Shown here: piece by piece, positions 26,580 through 37,800 of the stretch
Position numbering within the stretch: position 1 is the first letter of the stretch
Layout of the letters: every line of letters begins with the position of its first letter
Assembly (NCBI GenBank): GCA_016700115.1
Contig: CP064999.1
Location: forward strand, 2,480,001-2,544,000
DNA: 64,000 nucleotides
From: Sphingobacteriales bacterium
GTDB taxonomy: Bacteria; Bacteroidota; Bacteroidia; Chitinophagales; UBA2359
Direction of reading: 5' to 3'
Program-made: the position numbers and the translations under genes
The notes under the pieces: generated by a model
What the model was told of the DNA's origin: nothing
Databases searched by the model: none
What the model saw: only the letters and a program-made list of their open reading frames with translations

Positions 26580-26669
26580 GCTCCGCCCCTCCCGCCCGGC
26601 GTGTATCTCTACGCCGCCGAACAAGGGGGTGTGGTGGTCGCAAGGGGGAAAGTGGCGGTGATGAGGTAG
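26580..26669 (+). pseudogene. Orphan C-terminus of a T9SS sorting domain
   Basis: Encodes APPLPPGVYLYAAEQGG...RGKVAVMR and stop, almost identical to the last 30 codons of the gene at 29399-30931. No upstream part remains; the preceding 150 bp show no gene. It is the left part of a duplicated block that flanks cassette E. Confidence 0.85.
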
Positions 26670-26715
26670 GGATTTTTACCCCCTGACCCCCTAAAGGGGG
26701 AAACTCCTCCTCGTT

Positions 26716-26769
26716 CACCCTAAACCTGCCCAAAACACCCTAACCTTCGCCCTGCCCGGCGGGTCAAAG
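26716..26769 (+). pseudogene. Fossil start of a type A sorting domain, truncated by IS1182 copy 2
   Basis: Reads HPKPAQNTLTFALPGGSK, the same as in the more complete fossil at 31170-31464, and is cut at 26769 by the IS. The sequence after the IS (28554-28590) continues with the TTTAGGGGTAACAGGGG repeat. Confidence 0.75.
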
Positions 26770-28553
26770 GAGGCTGTCTAAAAAGCCCCTCAAAAAGCAG
26801 TTCTCATAAATCAAAAAAAGTGATTTAAATATTTTTTTATGAGGGAAAGAAACTGTAACTTTAGGAATAAAAACAAGCGAAATGAAACCACAATTTAAAG
26901 CCATACCCGCCAATAAGTTAAGCCTGTTTCCTGAAAACATTTTTGACAAGATACCGGCAAACCATCCCGTTATGTTAGTAAATGAATTGGTGGATGGTTT
27001 GGATATAGACCACATAATCAAGCAATATAAAGGTGGAGGTACGACGAGTTATCATCCCCGCATGATGTTAAAAGTATTGTTCTACGCCTATTTAAACAAT
27101 ATTTATTCGTGTCGTAAAATCGAAAAAGCGTTACATGAAAACATTCATTTTATGTGGCTTTCGGGGGAATAGCCTGCCCGATTACAGAACCATCAATTAT
27201 TTTCGGGGCAAAAGGCTGAAGGGGAGTATTCAGCAGTTGTTCGGGGATGTGGTTCGCATGTTACAGAAGTTGAAATATGTCAGCCTTGAAGTCCAATACA
27301 TAGACGGTACGAAGATAGAATCGGCATCCAATCGTTATCGTTTTGTGTGGAAAGGAGTGTAGAGAAAAACAAAGCGAAATTGGAAAAGAAAATACAGGCA
27401 ATCTTGTCGGTAATAGAATCACAGATTAAAGAAGACCAATCGGAACCGGATGGGGAGGATACCTCCAAAACCATTGACAGCAAAGAGCTAAAAGAAATGC
27501 TGTCAAAGTTGAACAGCGAAATAAAAGACAAAGACAAAACCATCCAAAAGCAGTTAAAAAGTTGGCAGAAGAACACCTGCCCAAATTGGAGCAATATGAG
27601 CAACAGCTGGAAACGCTTGGCGGGAGGAACAGCTACAGCAAGACAGATGAGGATGCTACCTTTATGCGCTTGAAAGATGACCACATGCAAAACGGTCAGC
27701 TGAAACCGGCTTACAATGCACAAATCAGTACCGAAGATCAGTTCATTACCCATTACAGCATCCACCAAACGCCTGGCGACACCACGACTTTAGAAAAGCA
27801 CCTCGACGGTTTTGAACAACAATACGAAACCCAAAGCAAAGAAATATCAGCCGATGCAGGTTATGGAAGCGAAGAGAATTACGAAATGCTGGAAAACAAA
27901 CAAATAGCCGCTTATGTGAAATACAATTATTTCCACCATGAGCAAAAAAAGGCTCAAAAGAATAATCCATTTCTGGTTCAGAACTTATACTACAACAAAC
28001 AGGAAGATTATTATGTATGTCCGATGGATAAAAGGATGGAGTTCGCCGGAAAAGGCAAACGGATAAGTTCCAATGGTTATGAATCAGAATTGCATTATTA
28101 TGAAGCCAAACATTGTGAAGGGTGTCCGATGCGGGAAATGTGCCACAACTCACCCGGAAACAGAAGGATGGAAGTCAGCCATAATTTGAACCGGCACAGA
28201 GACAGAGCAAGAGAACTGCTTACTTCCCCAAAAGGTTATACTACCGGAGCAAACGACCGGTAGAAGTAGAAGCAAGATTCGGACAAATGAAAAGCAACAA
28301 CAAGTTCACAAGGTTCACATTAAGGGGGCTTGATAAGGTTGCTATTGAATTTGGGTTAATGGCAATTGGGCATAACTTGAGAAAATTGGCAAAGAAGAAG
28401 GGAAATGCACAAAAAAACGGTCAAAATCCCTCATATACCGACCAAAATCAAGCAATAGTACTCCACTTTATCATTTTTGATAGTGCATGGGACATAGCCG
28501 CTTAATTTTCAGCTTAAATTAACCCACAATGTGGATGCTTTTTAGACAGCCTC
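26770..28553 (+). mobile_element. IS1182-family insertion sequence, copy 2
   Basis: 1784 bp with the same 17-bp terminal inverted repeats GAGGCTGTCTAAAAAGC as copy 1. It sits in a fossil sorting domain, again at a place where paralogues have a C/G palindrome (left flank GTCAAAG, right flank TTTAGGGG). No target duplication is evident. Confidence 0.92.
26882..28505 (+). pseudogene. IS1182-family transposase, frameshifted (copy 2)
   Basis: Same protein as copy 1 from MKPQFKAIPANKLSLF to the end DSAWDIAA. Frame breaks: one extra G in GGGGG near 27165, one G missing in AAAGGAGTG near 27354, the shared 5-A run near 27558, and one G missing in CCAAAAGGTTAT near 28235. Copy 1 is correct at the first, second and last of these, and copy 2 is correct at the two sites where only copy 1 is broken, so a full ancestral frame can be rebuilt apart from the shared site. 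Confidence 0.85.
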
Positions 28554-28595
28554 TTTAGGGGTAACAGGGGATTTAGGGGTGACTGGCAAGCACTT

Positions 28596-29309
28596 ATGTC
28601 CAAACAGATTTTACAAACCGTATCATTTTTTCTATCTTCACACAAAAAATATAACGCAATGATACTATTTGTCCTTTACAACTTCCTGCTATCCGAAAAC
28701 ACCCCCTTTGCCCTGCGCAGTTTAATCGGTCAGAAAGCCGGCAATGGCAATATTGCCGATGCTCAAACCCTTTTGAACAGCCTGCCTGCCGATACCCCCG
28801 ATGAGCAGGACTATAAAACCGTGCAACAAATCAATCTTCAACGCCTGTCGGCAACCGATACTTTTAGCTTGAGCGAACCCCAGTACCAAGCCCTGAGCAA
28901 TATAGCTGAAAGCTACCAAAACCAAGCCCCCGGCGCACAAGCCCTGCTAAACCTGCTGACAGGCGAGCAGTTTGAATGGCTGATACCTACCGAAAGTGGC
29001 AAAACCTCATCAACACCCCCCTACCCAAAAGTACCTCTTACAGACCTCAAAACCGCCAACCGTCTTTGGGTGCAGCCCAACCCCGCCAAAGAGCAGGTAA
29101 CAATTAGCCTACCCCTTTTCCTTACCGAAAAACAATCTACCCTGCAACTGTATAATGCCCAAGGCAACATTGTTCAGCATATACCCATACCCGACGGTGA
29201 ACAGACCCTCACCCTGCCCACCACATACCTGTTAAATGGTGTTTATTTTCTTAGCTTAATAACTGATGGCGTTCGTATAGCACAGACCAAACTGGTTATT
29301 CAGCATTAA
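28596..29309 (+). CDS. T9SS cargo, short type with longer N-terminus (cassette E)
   Basis: A 237-residue protein. The middle (AQTLLNSLPADTPDEQDYKTVQQINLQRL..TFSLSEPQYQALSNIAESYQNQAPGAQALLNLLTGEQF) is the same helical family as the short proteins of cassettes A-D and shows the longer ancestral form. The C-terminal 85 residues form a type A sorting domain (VQPNPAKEQVTISLPLF...LLNGVYFLSLITDG...KLVIQH). The first 40 codons are poor in coding character and start just after IS1182 copy 2, so the true 5' end was probably lost and the ATG at 28596 is uncertain. It precedes a large T9SS gene, as in the other cassettes. Confidence 0.7.
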   Translation: MSKQILQTVSFFLSSHKKYNAMILFVLYNFLLSENTPFALRSLIGQKAGNGNIADAQTLLNSLPADTPDEQDYKTVQQINLQRLSATDTFSLSEPQYQALSNIAESYQNQAPGAQALLNLLTGEQFEWLIPTESGKTSSTPPYPKVPLTDLKTANRLWVQPNPAKEQVTISLPLFLTEKQSTLQLYNAQGNIVQHIPIPDGEQTLTLPTTYLLNGVYFLSLITDGVRIAQTKLVIQH

Positions 29310-29398
29310 ACCATCTCAATTTCTCCGACAGTTTCCACAACTCATATTGTGTAAATTGTTGGGGATTTTTTCAATATCAAAGTAAAACTTTGGCAGCA

Positions 29399-30931
29399 AT
29401 GAAAAAACTCAATATACTTCACCTATTTCTGCTGTATTATTGTTCTTGTTTGTCCTTGCATGCACAAGACTACTACATAAAAACCATTAGCATCACTGGC
29501 ACCAGTTCAGATAATGGGTTAGATATATTGGCTAATGAAACGGGATATGTTGTTATGACAGGGTCAATTACTGTATTAGGCGGAAGCGGCATTTTTAGAA
29601 CCAATTTAAACGGAAACCTTCAGTGGAGTACCGTTTTTTATACTTATCCTTTCGACTCCGGGGTTAATAACCTAATACAATTACCAAATGGGAACTACTT
29701 AGTTAGCGGAGGGCATTATACTGCCGTATTAAGTAGTCAGGACCTATATACCGTTATAAGCGCAACAGGTGATAGCATAAAAAGTTTGTCGCACGGCAAT
29801 GAACTACAGAATAGTGCGCCATTTAGCATATTAAATGGTGATAACATAGTTTCGTTTACTACTTTTGGCAGCAATACTTCAAGTCTTAATAATTTATTGC
29901 TTAAGTTAGATACAAACTTATTGATTTTAAGACAAGATACCATTTCGCCGATAGAGGGCTATATTTTTAATAGTAGTAGTGAAATCCTCCTCCTCCCCAC
30001 GCAAGAGTATATATTAGGAATAGGTGCGCAAAACGAACCCGACAAAATCTATGGCTACCTCCGAAAAACAGATACCGTTGGCTACACTATTTGGGAGCAA
30101 GCCATTAACGATGTGTATATGGGTGTGGCTAATATGCACTTGGCAACCCTTAAAAACGGCAACTTTGTAGTTTCTTGGGGCGTAAAACTTGGAGGAGCAA
30201 CACAAGACCGGGGATCCTTTTTTGTCAGGTGCTATAATGCAGAGGGGGACAGTCTTTGGCAATATACGTTTGCCAGTGTTGATTATATTAGAAACATACA
30301 AGACCTGTATGTGTGTGCCAACGGAGATATAATAGGCTGCGGTTACACCTTGGAAGCATATCCCGAATATTTAACGGGTTGGATATTCAGACTTAGTCCG
30401 CAAGGCGAGTTGTTCTGGTCCCGGGAGTTTGTGTATTGGGAAGCATTGGGACATTATATGCCTTTATATGCGGTCACCGAAGACCCCTACGGCGATATAG
30501 TGGCCACGGGCTATGCCAACCGCCCCGACCCCGAAACCGGTTTTTGGAAAGGTCAGGCGGTCTTGTTGAAAGTAAATGCCATGGGTTGTTTTGGCGAGGG
30601 CGGCTGTACCGATACCGCCATTGTCCACTCGGTAGTAACGGGCATGGATACCCCGCCGCCACAGGCAGGTAGCGACGTTGCGGTTTCTCCCGTAAAAGTA
30701 ACATGGTTGGGCAACGGCGAGTTGGCAGTATTTTACAACCTGCCCGCCCATCCTGCGGCGCAGTTGCACTTATACGACATACAAGGCAGGCATATCGCCA
30801 CCCAACCCCTTCCGCCCTACGACATCTTTACCCCCCTCCAAACTCCGCCCCTGCCGCCCGGCGTGTATCTCTACGCCGCAGAGCAAGGGGGTTTGGTGGT
30901 CGCAAGGGGTAAGGTGGCGGTGATGCGGTAG
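29399..30931 (+). CDS. T9SS cargo with propeller-like repeats, no PKD domain (cassette E)
   Basis: About 510 residues from the ATG at 29399 (signal peptide MKKLNILHLFLLYYCSCLSLHAQ). Residues 25-400 contain the same kind of repeats as cassettes A-D (LIQLPNGNYLVSGGHY, LATLKNGNFVVSWGV, DLYVCANGDIIGCGYT, VTEDPYGDIVATGYANRPD), likely a beta-propeller. A conserved LLKVNAMGC segment corresponds to IVKTNCMGLLT of the others, but the two PKD domains are missing; a type A sorting domain follows directly (FYNLPAHPAAQLHLYDIQGR...LPPGVYLYAAEQGG...KVAVMR). It is 89 bp downstream of the short gene. Confidence 0.85.
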   Translation: MKKLNILHLFLLYYCSCLSLHAQDYYIKTISITGTSSDNGLDILANETGYVVMTGSITVLGGSGIFRTNLNGNLQWSTVFYTYPFDSGVNNLIQLPNGNYLVSGGHYTAVLSSQDLYTVISATGDSIKSLSHGNELQNSAPFSILNGDNIVSFTTFGSNTSSLNNLLLKLDTNLLILRQDTISPIEGYIFNSSSEILLLPTQEYILGIGAQNEPDKIYGYLRKTDTVGYTIWEQAINDVYMGVANMHLATLKNGNFVVSWGVKLGGATQDRGSFFVRCYNAEGDSLWQYTFASVDYIRNIQDLYVCANGDIIGCGYTLEAYPEYLTGWIFRLSPQGELFWSREFVYWEALGHYMPLYAVTEDPYGDIVATGYANRPDPETGFWKGQAVLLKVNAMGCFGEGGCTDTAIVHSVVTGMDTPPPQAGSDVAVSPVKVTWLGNGELAVFYNLPAHPAAQLHLYDIQGRHIATQPLPPYDIFTPLQTPPLPPGVYLYAAEQGGLVVARGKVAVMR

Positions 30932-30958
30932 GGATTTTTACCACCTGACCCCCTAAAG

Positions 30959-31154
30959 GCTAATCTTGTAGAGGTTTTTCTCCAGAAGATTTTTGCACAG
31001 AGAAAAATAATATACTCTGTGGTTCTCTGTGCTGCCTCTGCGAACCTCTGTGATTAATAATTGCCGGGAATAAAGCAATAAAGCACCGGTACTCCGAAGC
31101 ATCCTCAATTCCGGCAAAAGTCGGCACACCAACCAAACCCCTGCAAGATTAACT
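30959..31154. mobile_element. MITE-like 196-bp element
   Basis: Comparison with the duplicated block at 26669-26769 shows a 196-bp insertion here, starting GCTAATCTTGTAGAGG and ending CCCCTGCAAGATTAACT. The ends are imperfect inverted repeats (about 13 of 17 bases), flanked by the direct repeat CTAAAG (30953-30958 and 31155-31160). No coding capacity. The inner part contains CTCTGTG-rich sequence of a type often seen as dispersed repeats. Confidence 0.75.
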
Positions 31155-31169
31155 CTAAAGGGGGAAACT

Positions 31170-31464
31170 CCTCCTCGTTCACCCTAAACCTGCCCAAAAC
31201 ACCCTAACCTTCGCCCTGCCCGGCGGGTCAAAGTCCCCTTCAGGGGGCTGGGGGGTAACAGGGGATTTAGGGGTAACAGGAGGCGGAGGCATAGCAATAA
31301 AACTTCTCTCCCTCACCGGCCAAACCGTGCTTCAAACTACTCTTGGTGCAGACGAAACCCATAAAACCATTTCGGTGGCGCATCTGCCGGAGGGGTTGTA
31401 TGTTTATGTGGTTGAGGATGGGGGTGCTGTATTGGCGCGGGGTAAGGTGGCGGTGGTGCGGTAG
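31170..31464 (+). pseudogene. Orphan type A sorting domain (fossil)
   Basis: Open frame reading HPKPAQNTLTFALPGGSKSP, then the palindrome-encoded SGGWGVTGDLGV, then IAIKLLSLTGQTVLQ...THKTISVAHLPEGLYVYVVEDGG...KVAVVR and stop. It has no upstream protein and no start codon in context. Closest to the sorting domains of cassettes A and B. Confidence 0.85.
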
Positions 31465-31489
31465 CTTTTGTTTAGTATTCGGAAGAGGC

Positions 31490-31521
31490 AATCCTTATAG
31501 GTTGCCAAACTTATAAGGATT
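31490..31521. repeat. Imperfect palindrome of the 3' end family
   Basis: AATCCTTATAGGTT and AACTTATAAGGATT around GCCA, a decayed relative of the palindromes at 6138 and 8913. It again follows a sorting-domain stop codon. The remaining stretch to 31800 shows no gene. Confidence 0.65.
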
Positions 31522-31800
31522 TTGCAAAATAATTTCCTGTCAATCTGCAATTTCGAGTACTGCGAGTTAAACAAACGATATATATGTTCAAACAACTCAA
31601 ACGGGTATAAAACTAACGAGAATGAATCAGCCGTATATTCAGGTCGCATTTTTTAAAACCCTAAAACTACACGAATCTGAAGTAGCAAACCGTGGCAATA
31701 AGAACCATAATCTTTGTTAAAACAAATCTGGCATTTGTCACAAAAGCAAAGAAATTTTTTAATCCCTATCCAGCAAAAAGCGAGGTAGGGATGCATATTA

Positions 31801-34800
31801 TTACCGGATTAACGTAACATTCCCTTTCAGTTTTTCTTCGGTTCCATCAGTGTAGCGAACATTAGCCATATATACATACACCCCGAGTTCCGATTCTTTT
31901 CCGTTATGGAGTCCATCCCATCCAATGCTTATATCGTTGGTAAAACCGGAGTCATATACTTTTTGCCCCCATCTGTTCCACACACTCAACTGATAGGTGT
32001 CAATATTAAACCCTGCTACCCGGAAAATGCTGTTTATAGGATCAGTATTAGGGGTAAAAGCATTGGGGATCAATACTTTATTGGGCATTCGCACATCTAT
32101 CACAATACTTGCAGAAGCAGAACAACCGTACTCATCTGTAACGGTAACTGTATAAGTGGTTACAAATTCCGGTTGATGTGTGCAGGTGCTATCTGTACAG
32201 GAAAGCACGAAGTCATTGGCAGCCCATTCAAATATCAGTATGCCATAAAATCCGCCGGTAACTGCACTTAATTGTACTTCTTCACCAAGCTGAATAAGCG
32301 TATCACTGACTGAAATCATTACCCCTATAAAATCGGGATCGCAAAGGGGTATTTCTGTTGTGCAACTCACAGAAGATGCCTCACTGTCATCACAAACAAA
32401 AGAAGCCAAAGCTACTAATGAGATGGTATAATTTTCGTCGGGTAAAAGTCCGGTGAAAGTATATTCTGATACATCGGGGGACAGGTAAACCGGTGTTTCC
32501 CCGTTGATACTTATATTATATCCTGAAGCATCGGCAATCAAACTCCAGTTGACCGTAAGTTCTGTATCTGTGGCATTATAACAGAACAATTCGGGAGCAG
32601 GTAAAAAGGCAGTTACTTCTGCATTGGCAGTAGCCGTACAACCATTGTTATCTGTAATTGTTACAAAATAACTGCCCGAAGTTACCAATGCCAGGTCCTC
32701 CGTAGTTTCAGTATTTGACCACAGGAACTGATAAGGTTCCGCTCCTCCGCCAACATTCAAATCAATTGCCCCGTCTGCTTGTCCGCAGGTGGCTGTTGTG
32801 GTTTGAGAGGTGACAGAAAAAACAGTGGTCAGACATGGGTCTGGTAAGGGATTGCAATCAACTGTAAAGCCGGCAGTGTCTGAACATCCGTTATTGTCTG
32901 TGATGGTAACAGAATAAAGCCCCGAGGTTATTAACGTCAAATCTTCGTTTGTATCATTGGTTGACCATAAAAACTGATAAGGTTCTGCCCCTCCGCTTAC
33001 GCTAAGATCTATGGCTCCGTCTGTTTGACCACAGGTTTCCGGTGTGATTTGAGCGGTTATGGTAAATACCGTGGTCAGGCAGGGATCAGGAAGGGTATTG
33101 CAGACAACCGAAGATGGAAGGCTGTTGATACAGGGTGAAGGAGCAATGGCAACTAACGAAATGGTATAGCTTTGACCGGGCAACAAGCCGGTAAATGTAT
33201 GGGAGTTAATGCCTTGCGGTAGCAGTATGGGAAGGTTGCCGTTAATGCTGATTTCGTAGCCCGTTGCATTGGTTATAATGTTCCAGCCAACAATGATTTG
33301 TGTCAGTTCAGAAGTCTGACAATTCAGCACCGGAGTTTCCATCTGCAATTCAGTAATGGTAAAGGTCTCAAACGTTTCACATCCTCCTGAATCAGTTACA
33401 GTGAGGTCGTAAATTCCTGCACCCAGATTGATGCGGTCTTCACCATTAAACAAATCAGACCATTCATACGTAAAAGGAGGATTGTTGCCGGTAACAGTGA
33501 TGCTGATACTGCCGTTTGTTTCACCACAGTCTGTATCCTGCAAACTATCTGTTGAAATGCTCAACAAATCTGCCCCGTTAATGATGATGTCTTCGCAATA
33601 GGTTTCTGTACAGGTGTCATTGTCAGGGGCGAGATTTTCAACGGTCAGACAAACGGTATATGTACCTGAACCCACATAACTGTGTGACACAAGATTGCCG
33701 GTATCTGTGGTGGTATCACCAAAATCCCATGAGTAGGATAAAGTTCCATTGCCGGTAGCGTTTGCCTGAAGTTGAACTGTTGAACAGGATAGGGAATAGG
33801 TAAAAGATGAGGTAACCAAACATTCCAGACAATCAATCAGGTTGAGGCTTAACAGGTCTGAAGTGTCCTGACATCCCCAAACCGTCGTTATCTGCAACTG
33901 ATAATCACCTGTTTGAGGAGGAACGAATTCATTTGAATTTGCTCCGGCAATAGGAGCGCCATCCAACAACCATTGATAACCTGCATAAATATTTGGAACA
34001 AAGAAAGGTTCGAGTTCACAATATTCGTAACAACCTACCGGAATAGCGGCCATATCACCACCGCTGTTAACGCCAACAGTTACGTTTGTTGCATTGGTAC
34101 ATCCATTGGCATCTGTTACCATTACGGCATAATTTCCGGCAGCCGAAACGGTGATATTACTACCGGCTTCCCCGTTGTTCCAGCTAAAGTTGCTCAAAGT
34201 GGGGTGAGTAGCGTTGAGAACAAGACTTTCACCTTCACAAAGCTGAAGGGCTGCAGGTTGATTAGGGTTAATAGTCGGAGGTGCGAGGTTTACCGCATTG
34301 ACGATTATTGGCGTTGAAACGTTCAAACAGCCGGTTTGTGCATCAGTTACGGTTACAAATACGGTAAGTCCTGACGGTGGTATGTCAGCATGTTGAAGGG
34401 TAATGCCTGACAAGCTTTGGCCGGTACTCCATGAATAAGCATAATTGGTTCCTGCATTGGCATTCAGGGTGATGCTGTTTCCAGGACAAAGATTAACGGG
34501 TGAATCAGCAGGAGTAATATTGGCAGGAGGAGAAGGTGCAAAGTTTAACTGAACGGGTAATGCGCTGAAAGTACAACCGTTTGCTTGTGTAACAGTAACC
34601 GTATAGCTTCCTGTTTGAGTGGCATTCATGGTGCTTCCGGTTGAGTTGTCGGTCCACAGGTAGTCGGTGCCGGCAGGGGCTGTAAGGGTAATGCTTTGTC
34701 CTTCACAGGCATTGAGGGTCGAATATCCGATGTTTCCGTTTCCTACAGGAAGTACGGTAATGGGTTGGCTTTCCGAATTTACACAACCGCGGTTATCGGT

Positions 34801-37800
34801 TACTGTAAGGGAAACGGTATAGTTGCCATCAAGCAGATAGCTTTGTTCCGGCTGTTGCGTACTGACATTAGCACCGTTTCCAAAATCCCAATCCCATTGA
34901 ATGGCAGCCGGATTTATTTCCGGAACAAAAACAGCAGCTTCAGCCTGACAAATCTGAAGGGGGATATTAAATCCGGCATCCGGTAAATCGAAGATGGTAA
35001 TTGTTTTAACGATGGTAGAAGTGCAACTTCCATCTCCTACAGTCAGAGTTACGTCATAATCTCCGGACACCGTATATGTATGAGAAGGGTTGGTATCTGT
35101 ACTGCTGAATCCATCTCCAAAATCCCAGTTCCAGGAGGTAATGGTTGTGCCGGTAGAATGTCGGGAACGGTCTGTAAATTGAGTAGCACTGTTGATGCAG
35201 GGAATGATATGGTCAAAATCGGCTTTAAGGGGAATTTCTACCACCGAATAGCTCATATAATTGCAGGTAACAGGAACGGGATTTGCATTGGGAAAAGTTC
35301 CGGTAATTTTTACCACATAAAATCCGGGCTCGCTAAAAGTATGTGTTTGCGGGCTTTCGTCCGGGGACATGATCAACGGGCTTCCATCGCCAAAATCCCA
35401 GACATAGCTCAAACCACCTACTGACGTATTTTGAAATGTTACATCAAAACAATGTGGGGTAACAGGTTGGTTACCGATAACTGTTCCGGGCAGGGCAACA
35501 CAAGTACCTCCGCCGCCCCCGCCTCCACCCGGCAAAGGGCAAGTTCCGCCCGGACATGATCCCGGATCAAAATTGCAGATGTCCTGAATGATGGTTAAAA
35601 CATTGGAAGTATTCTGGCAGCCGTTGGCATCAGTTACCTGTACGGAATAGGTAAAATTTGCAACGGCTGCGCTTCCGGTATGTGTTATCGTAGAAACGCT
35701 GCCGCCAAAAGAAGCCCCATTTTCAAACCATTGGTAACTATAACCATCTCCAACCAAGGCACTAATATTAACATTGGTTGGGGCATCGGAACAAATAGTG
35801 TTCAGCCCTTGTGCCGAAATTGCCGCTTCCGGAAGAGGGTATTGATGAATATGGATGGAAGAATTGGAGGTACAACCATTGGCATCTGTAACATTTACTA
35901 CATAACTTCCGCCGTTGCTCGCAGTAAAACTATTGCCCAAAGTGCCATCTCCCCACTCGTAGGCAACAAAACCCGCAGGGATGACCGTTAATTCTATGCT
36001 GCTGCCGGCACAAAGATTTCCGGAAGTGGAAATTGATGAAACAGGAGGCTGATGAACGGCTATCAATAAACTTTGGCTGATATTGCAAGCACTGACAGAG
36101 AGGGTGGCAAAAGGATAATCTGCGTTCCATTGAACTTCGATATTATAAGTGCCCTGTCCGGCTACTATACTTCCGGCAAGCGGCGGGTTAATTTCCCAGT
36201 CATAAGTTAAATCGGGTAAATAGGGTTGTGCAGAATATAAAGCTTTATCGCCCGAACAAAGGTCGTCGTCTCCGATGATCACAAGGTCGTTTAATGGGGG
36301 GATATTGGTGCCTAATGAAGAAGTACAAAATGGTGACGAATTGCTTTGAGCAGTAACAAACAAATTGTAGGTAGGGCTGCCAACAGACCAGGTGATGCTT
36401 AGAGAGGTTCCACTGCCGGATGCAGGTGTTCCACCGGTTACCGTCCAGAAATAACTCACATCTGAAGCAGGGGATGCAATATTATAGGTATATGCGCTTC
36501 CGGGGCATACATAACCCGAACTTACAATCAACGGGGGAGCAGGTTGATCGCCTATATCAACTGCTAAAGTTTGTGGATAATCGCAATATTGGGTGATGTC
36601 GGTAGGTGTAGCACTGACAGAAAATCCCGAAGCACCTAATCCCACCTGTATCGTAACGAGGTTGCTGTTTGTTCCACCACTGACAATAGTGGCATTACCG
36701 GTAACTGACCAGTTGTGTAAACCTGCCGAAGTGCTGTAAGTAACTTCTGAACCACGACAGACAATATCACTGCCAACGATGGAATAAGTCTGATTGACCT
36801 CGATAGGCAACAAATTTACAGCAGCACATGCTGCCAGACTGCTGTTTAAACTGACTGAAATAACCCCGTCTGTATTATTCCAGTGAACTCCAACCTGGTT
36901 GTACTGTTGCCATAATATCACACCCGATGAAGGAGGATTGATGCTCCAGTTATACTGAACACCTCCATATTGAGGAACACTGTACAGCGCATTTGTATTG
37001 GCGCAAACTACATCCGGTCCATTGATTGGGATATTGTTGCTGACAATTGGCACCTGAATACTGCCAATAGGGTTGCAAATAGTACTGCCATCGCAATCGC
37101 CAACCGTAAGTTCCACCGTCCCCATTGCCACGTCGTTCCAGACAACGGTAATTTCAGCAGTATTCTGTCCGCCTGTTATGGTGCCGCCGGAAACTGTCCA
37201 GTTATAAGTGTCGCAGACTACGGAAGTATTGTACACTTGTTCCTGACCGGGGCAAACCAAGGATGCACATTCAATCGGGGGGGCAATTCCCTGTTCGATG
37301 ATAATGGTGCGTTGAAGGGTATCGGCATCGGTACAGCCCTGTGTTATTAATGTTACCTCATAAGTACCGGTGTTTTGATAAGTATAAGAGGTGTTTGGCA
37401 AGTTAGAAGTGTTGGTAAGCGAAGTGGGTTCGCCAAAATTCCAGAATACGGTCAGGTTTCCATCAGGGGCAATAAACTGAATGGGTTGGCCTATACAGGC
37501 ATATAATATATCATCATTGCCAATTGAGGTGTTAAAGTTTGCATCGGCCGTAAACGGCAAGTCTATATTAATCAGTTCAACCATTGTTTGGCAGCCTCCG
37601 GGAGTATTGTAAATCATAAAAAATCCCGGACACAAGCCGTTAATTATTGCCGGTCCTTGGTAGGTTTGAGTAGCTCCGGCCGGACCGTTGACAATATATA
37701 AACTGCTGTCTGAAAACTCAATGCTGCCGTTGCACAAACCGCAGGTGGCCGGTTCATATTCAACAGAGAGGTTGGATTGTAAAACCGTACATTCTGACAC

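Noticed and set aside
26770..28553. Composite transposon formed by the two IS1182 copies (9210-28553).
   Set aside because: The copies are in opposite orientation and 16 kb apart, the region between holds ordinary chromosomal genes including tRNAs, and no outer target duplication is seen.
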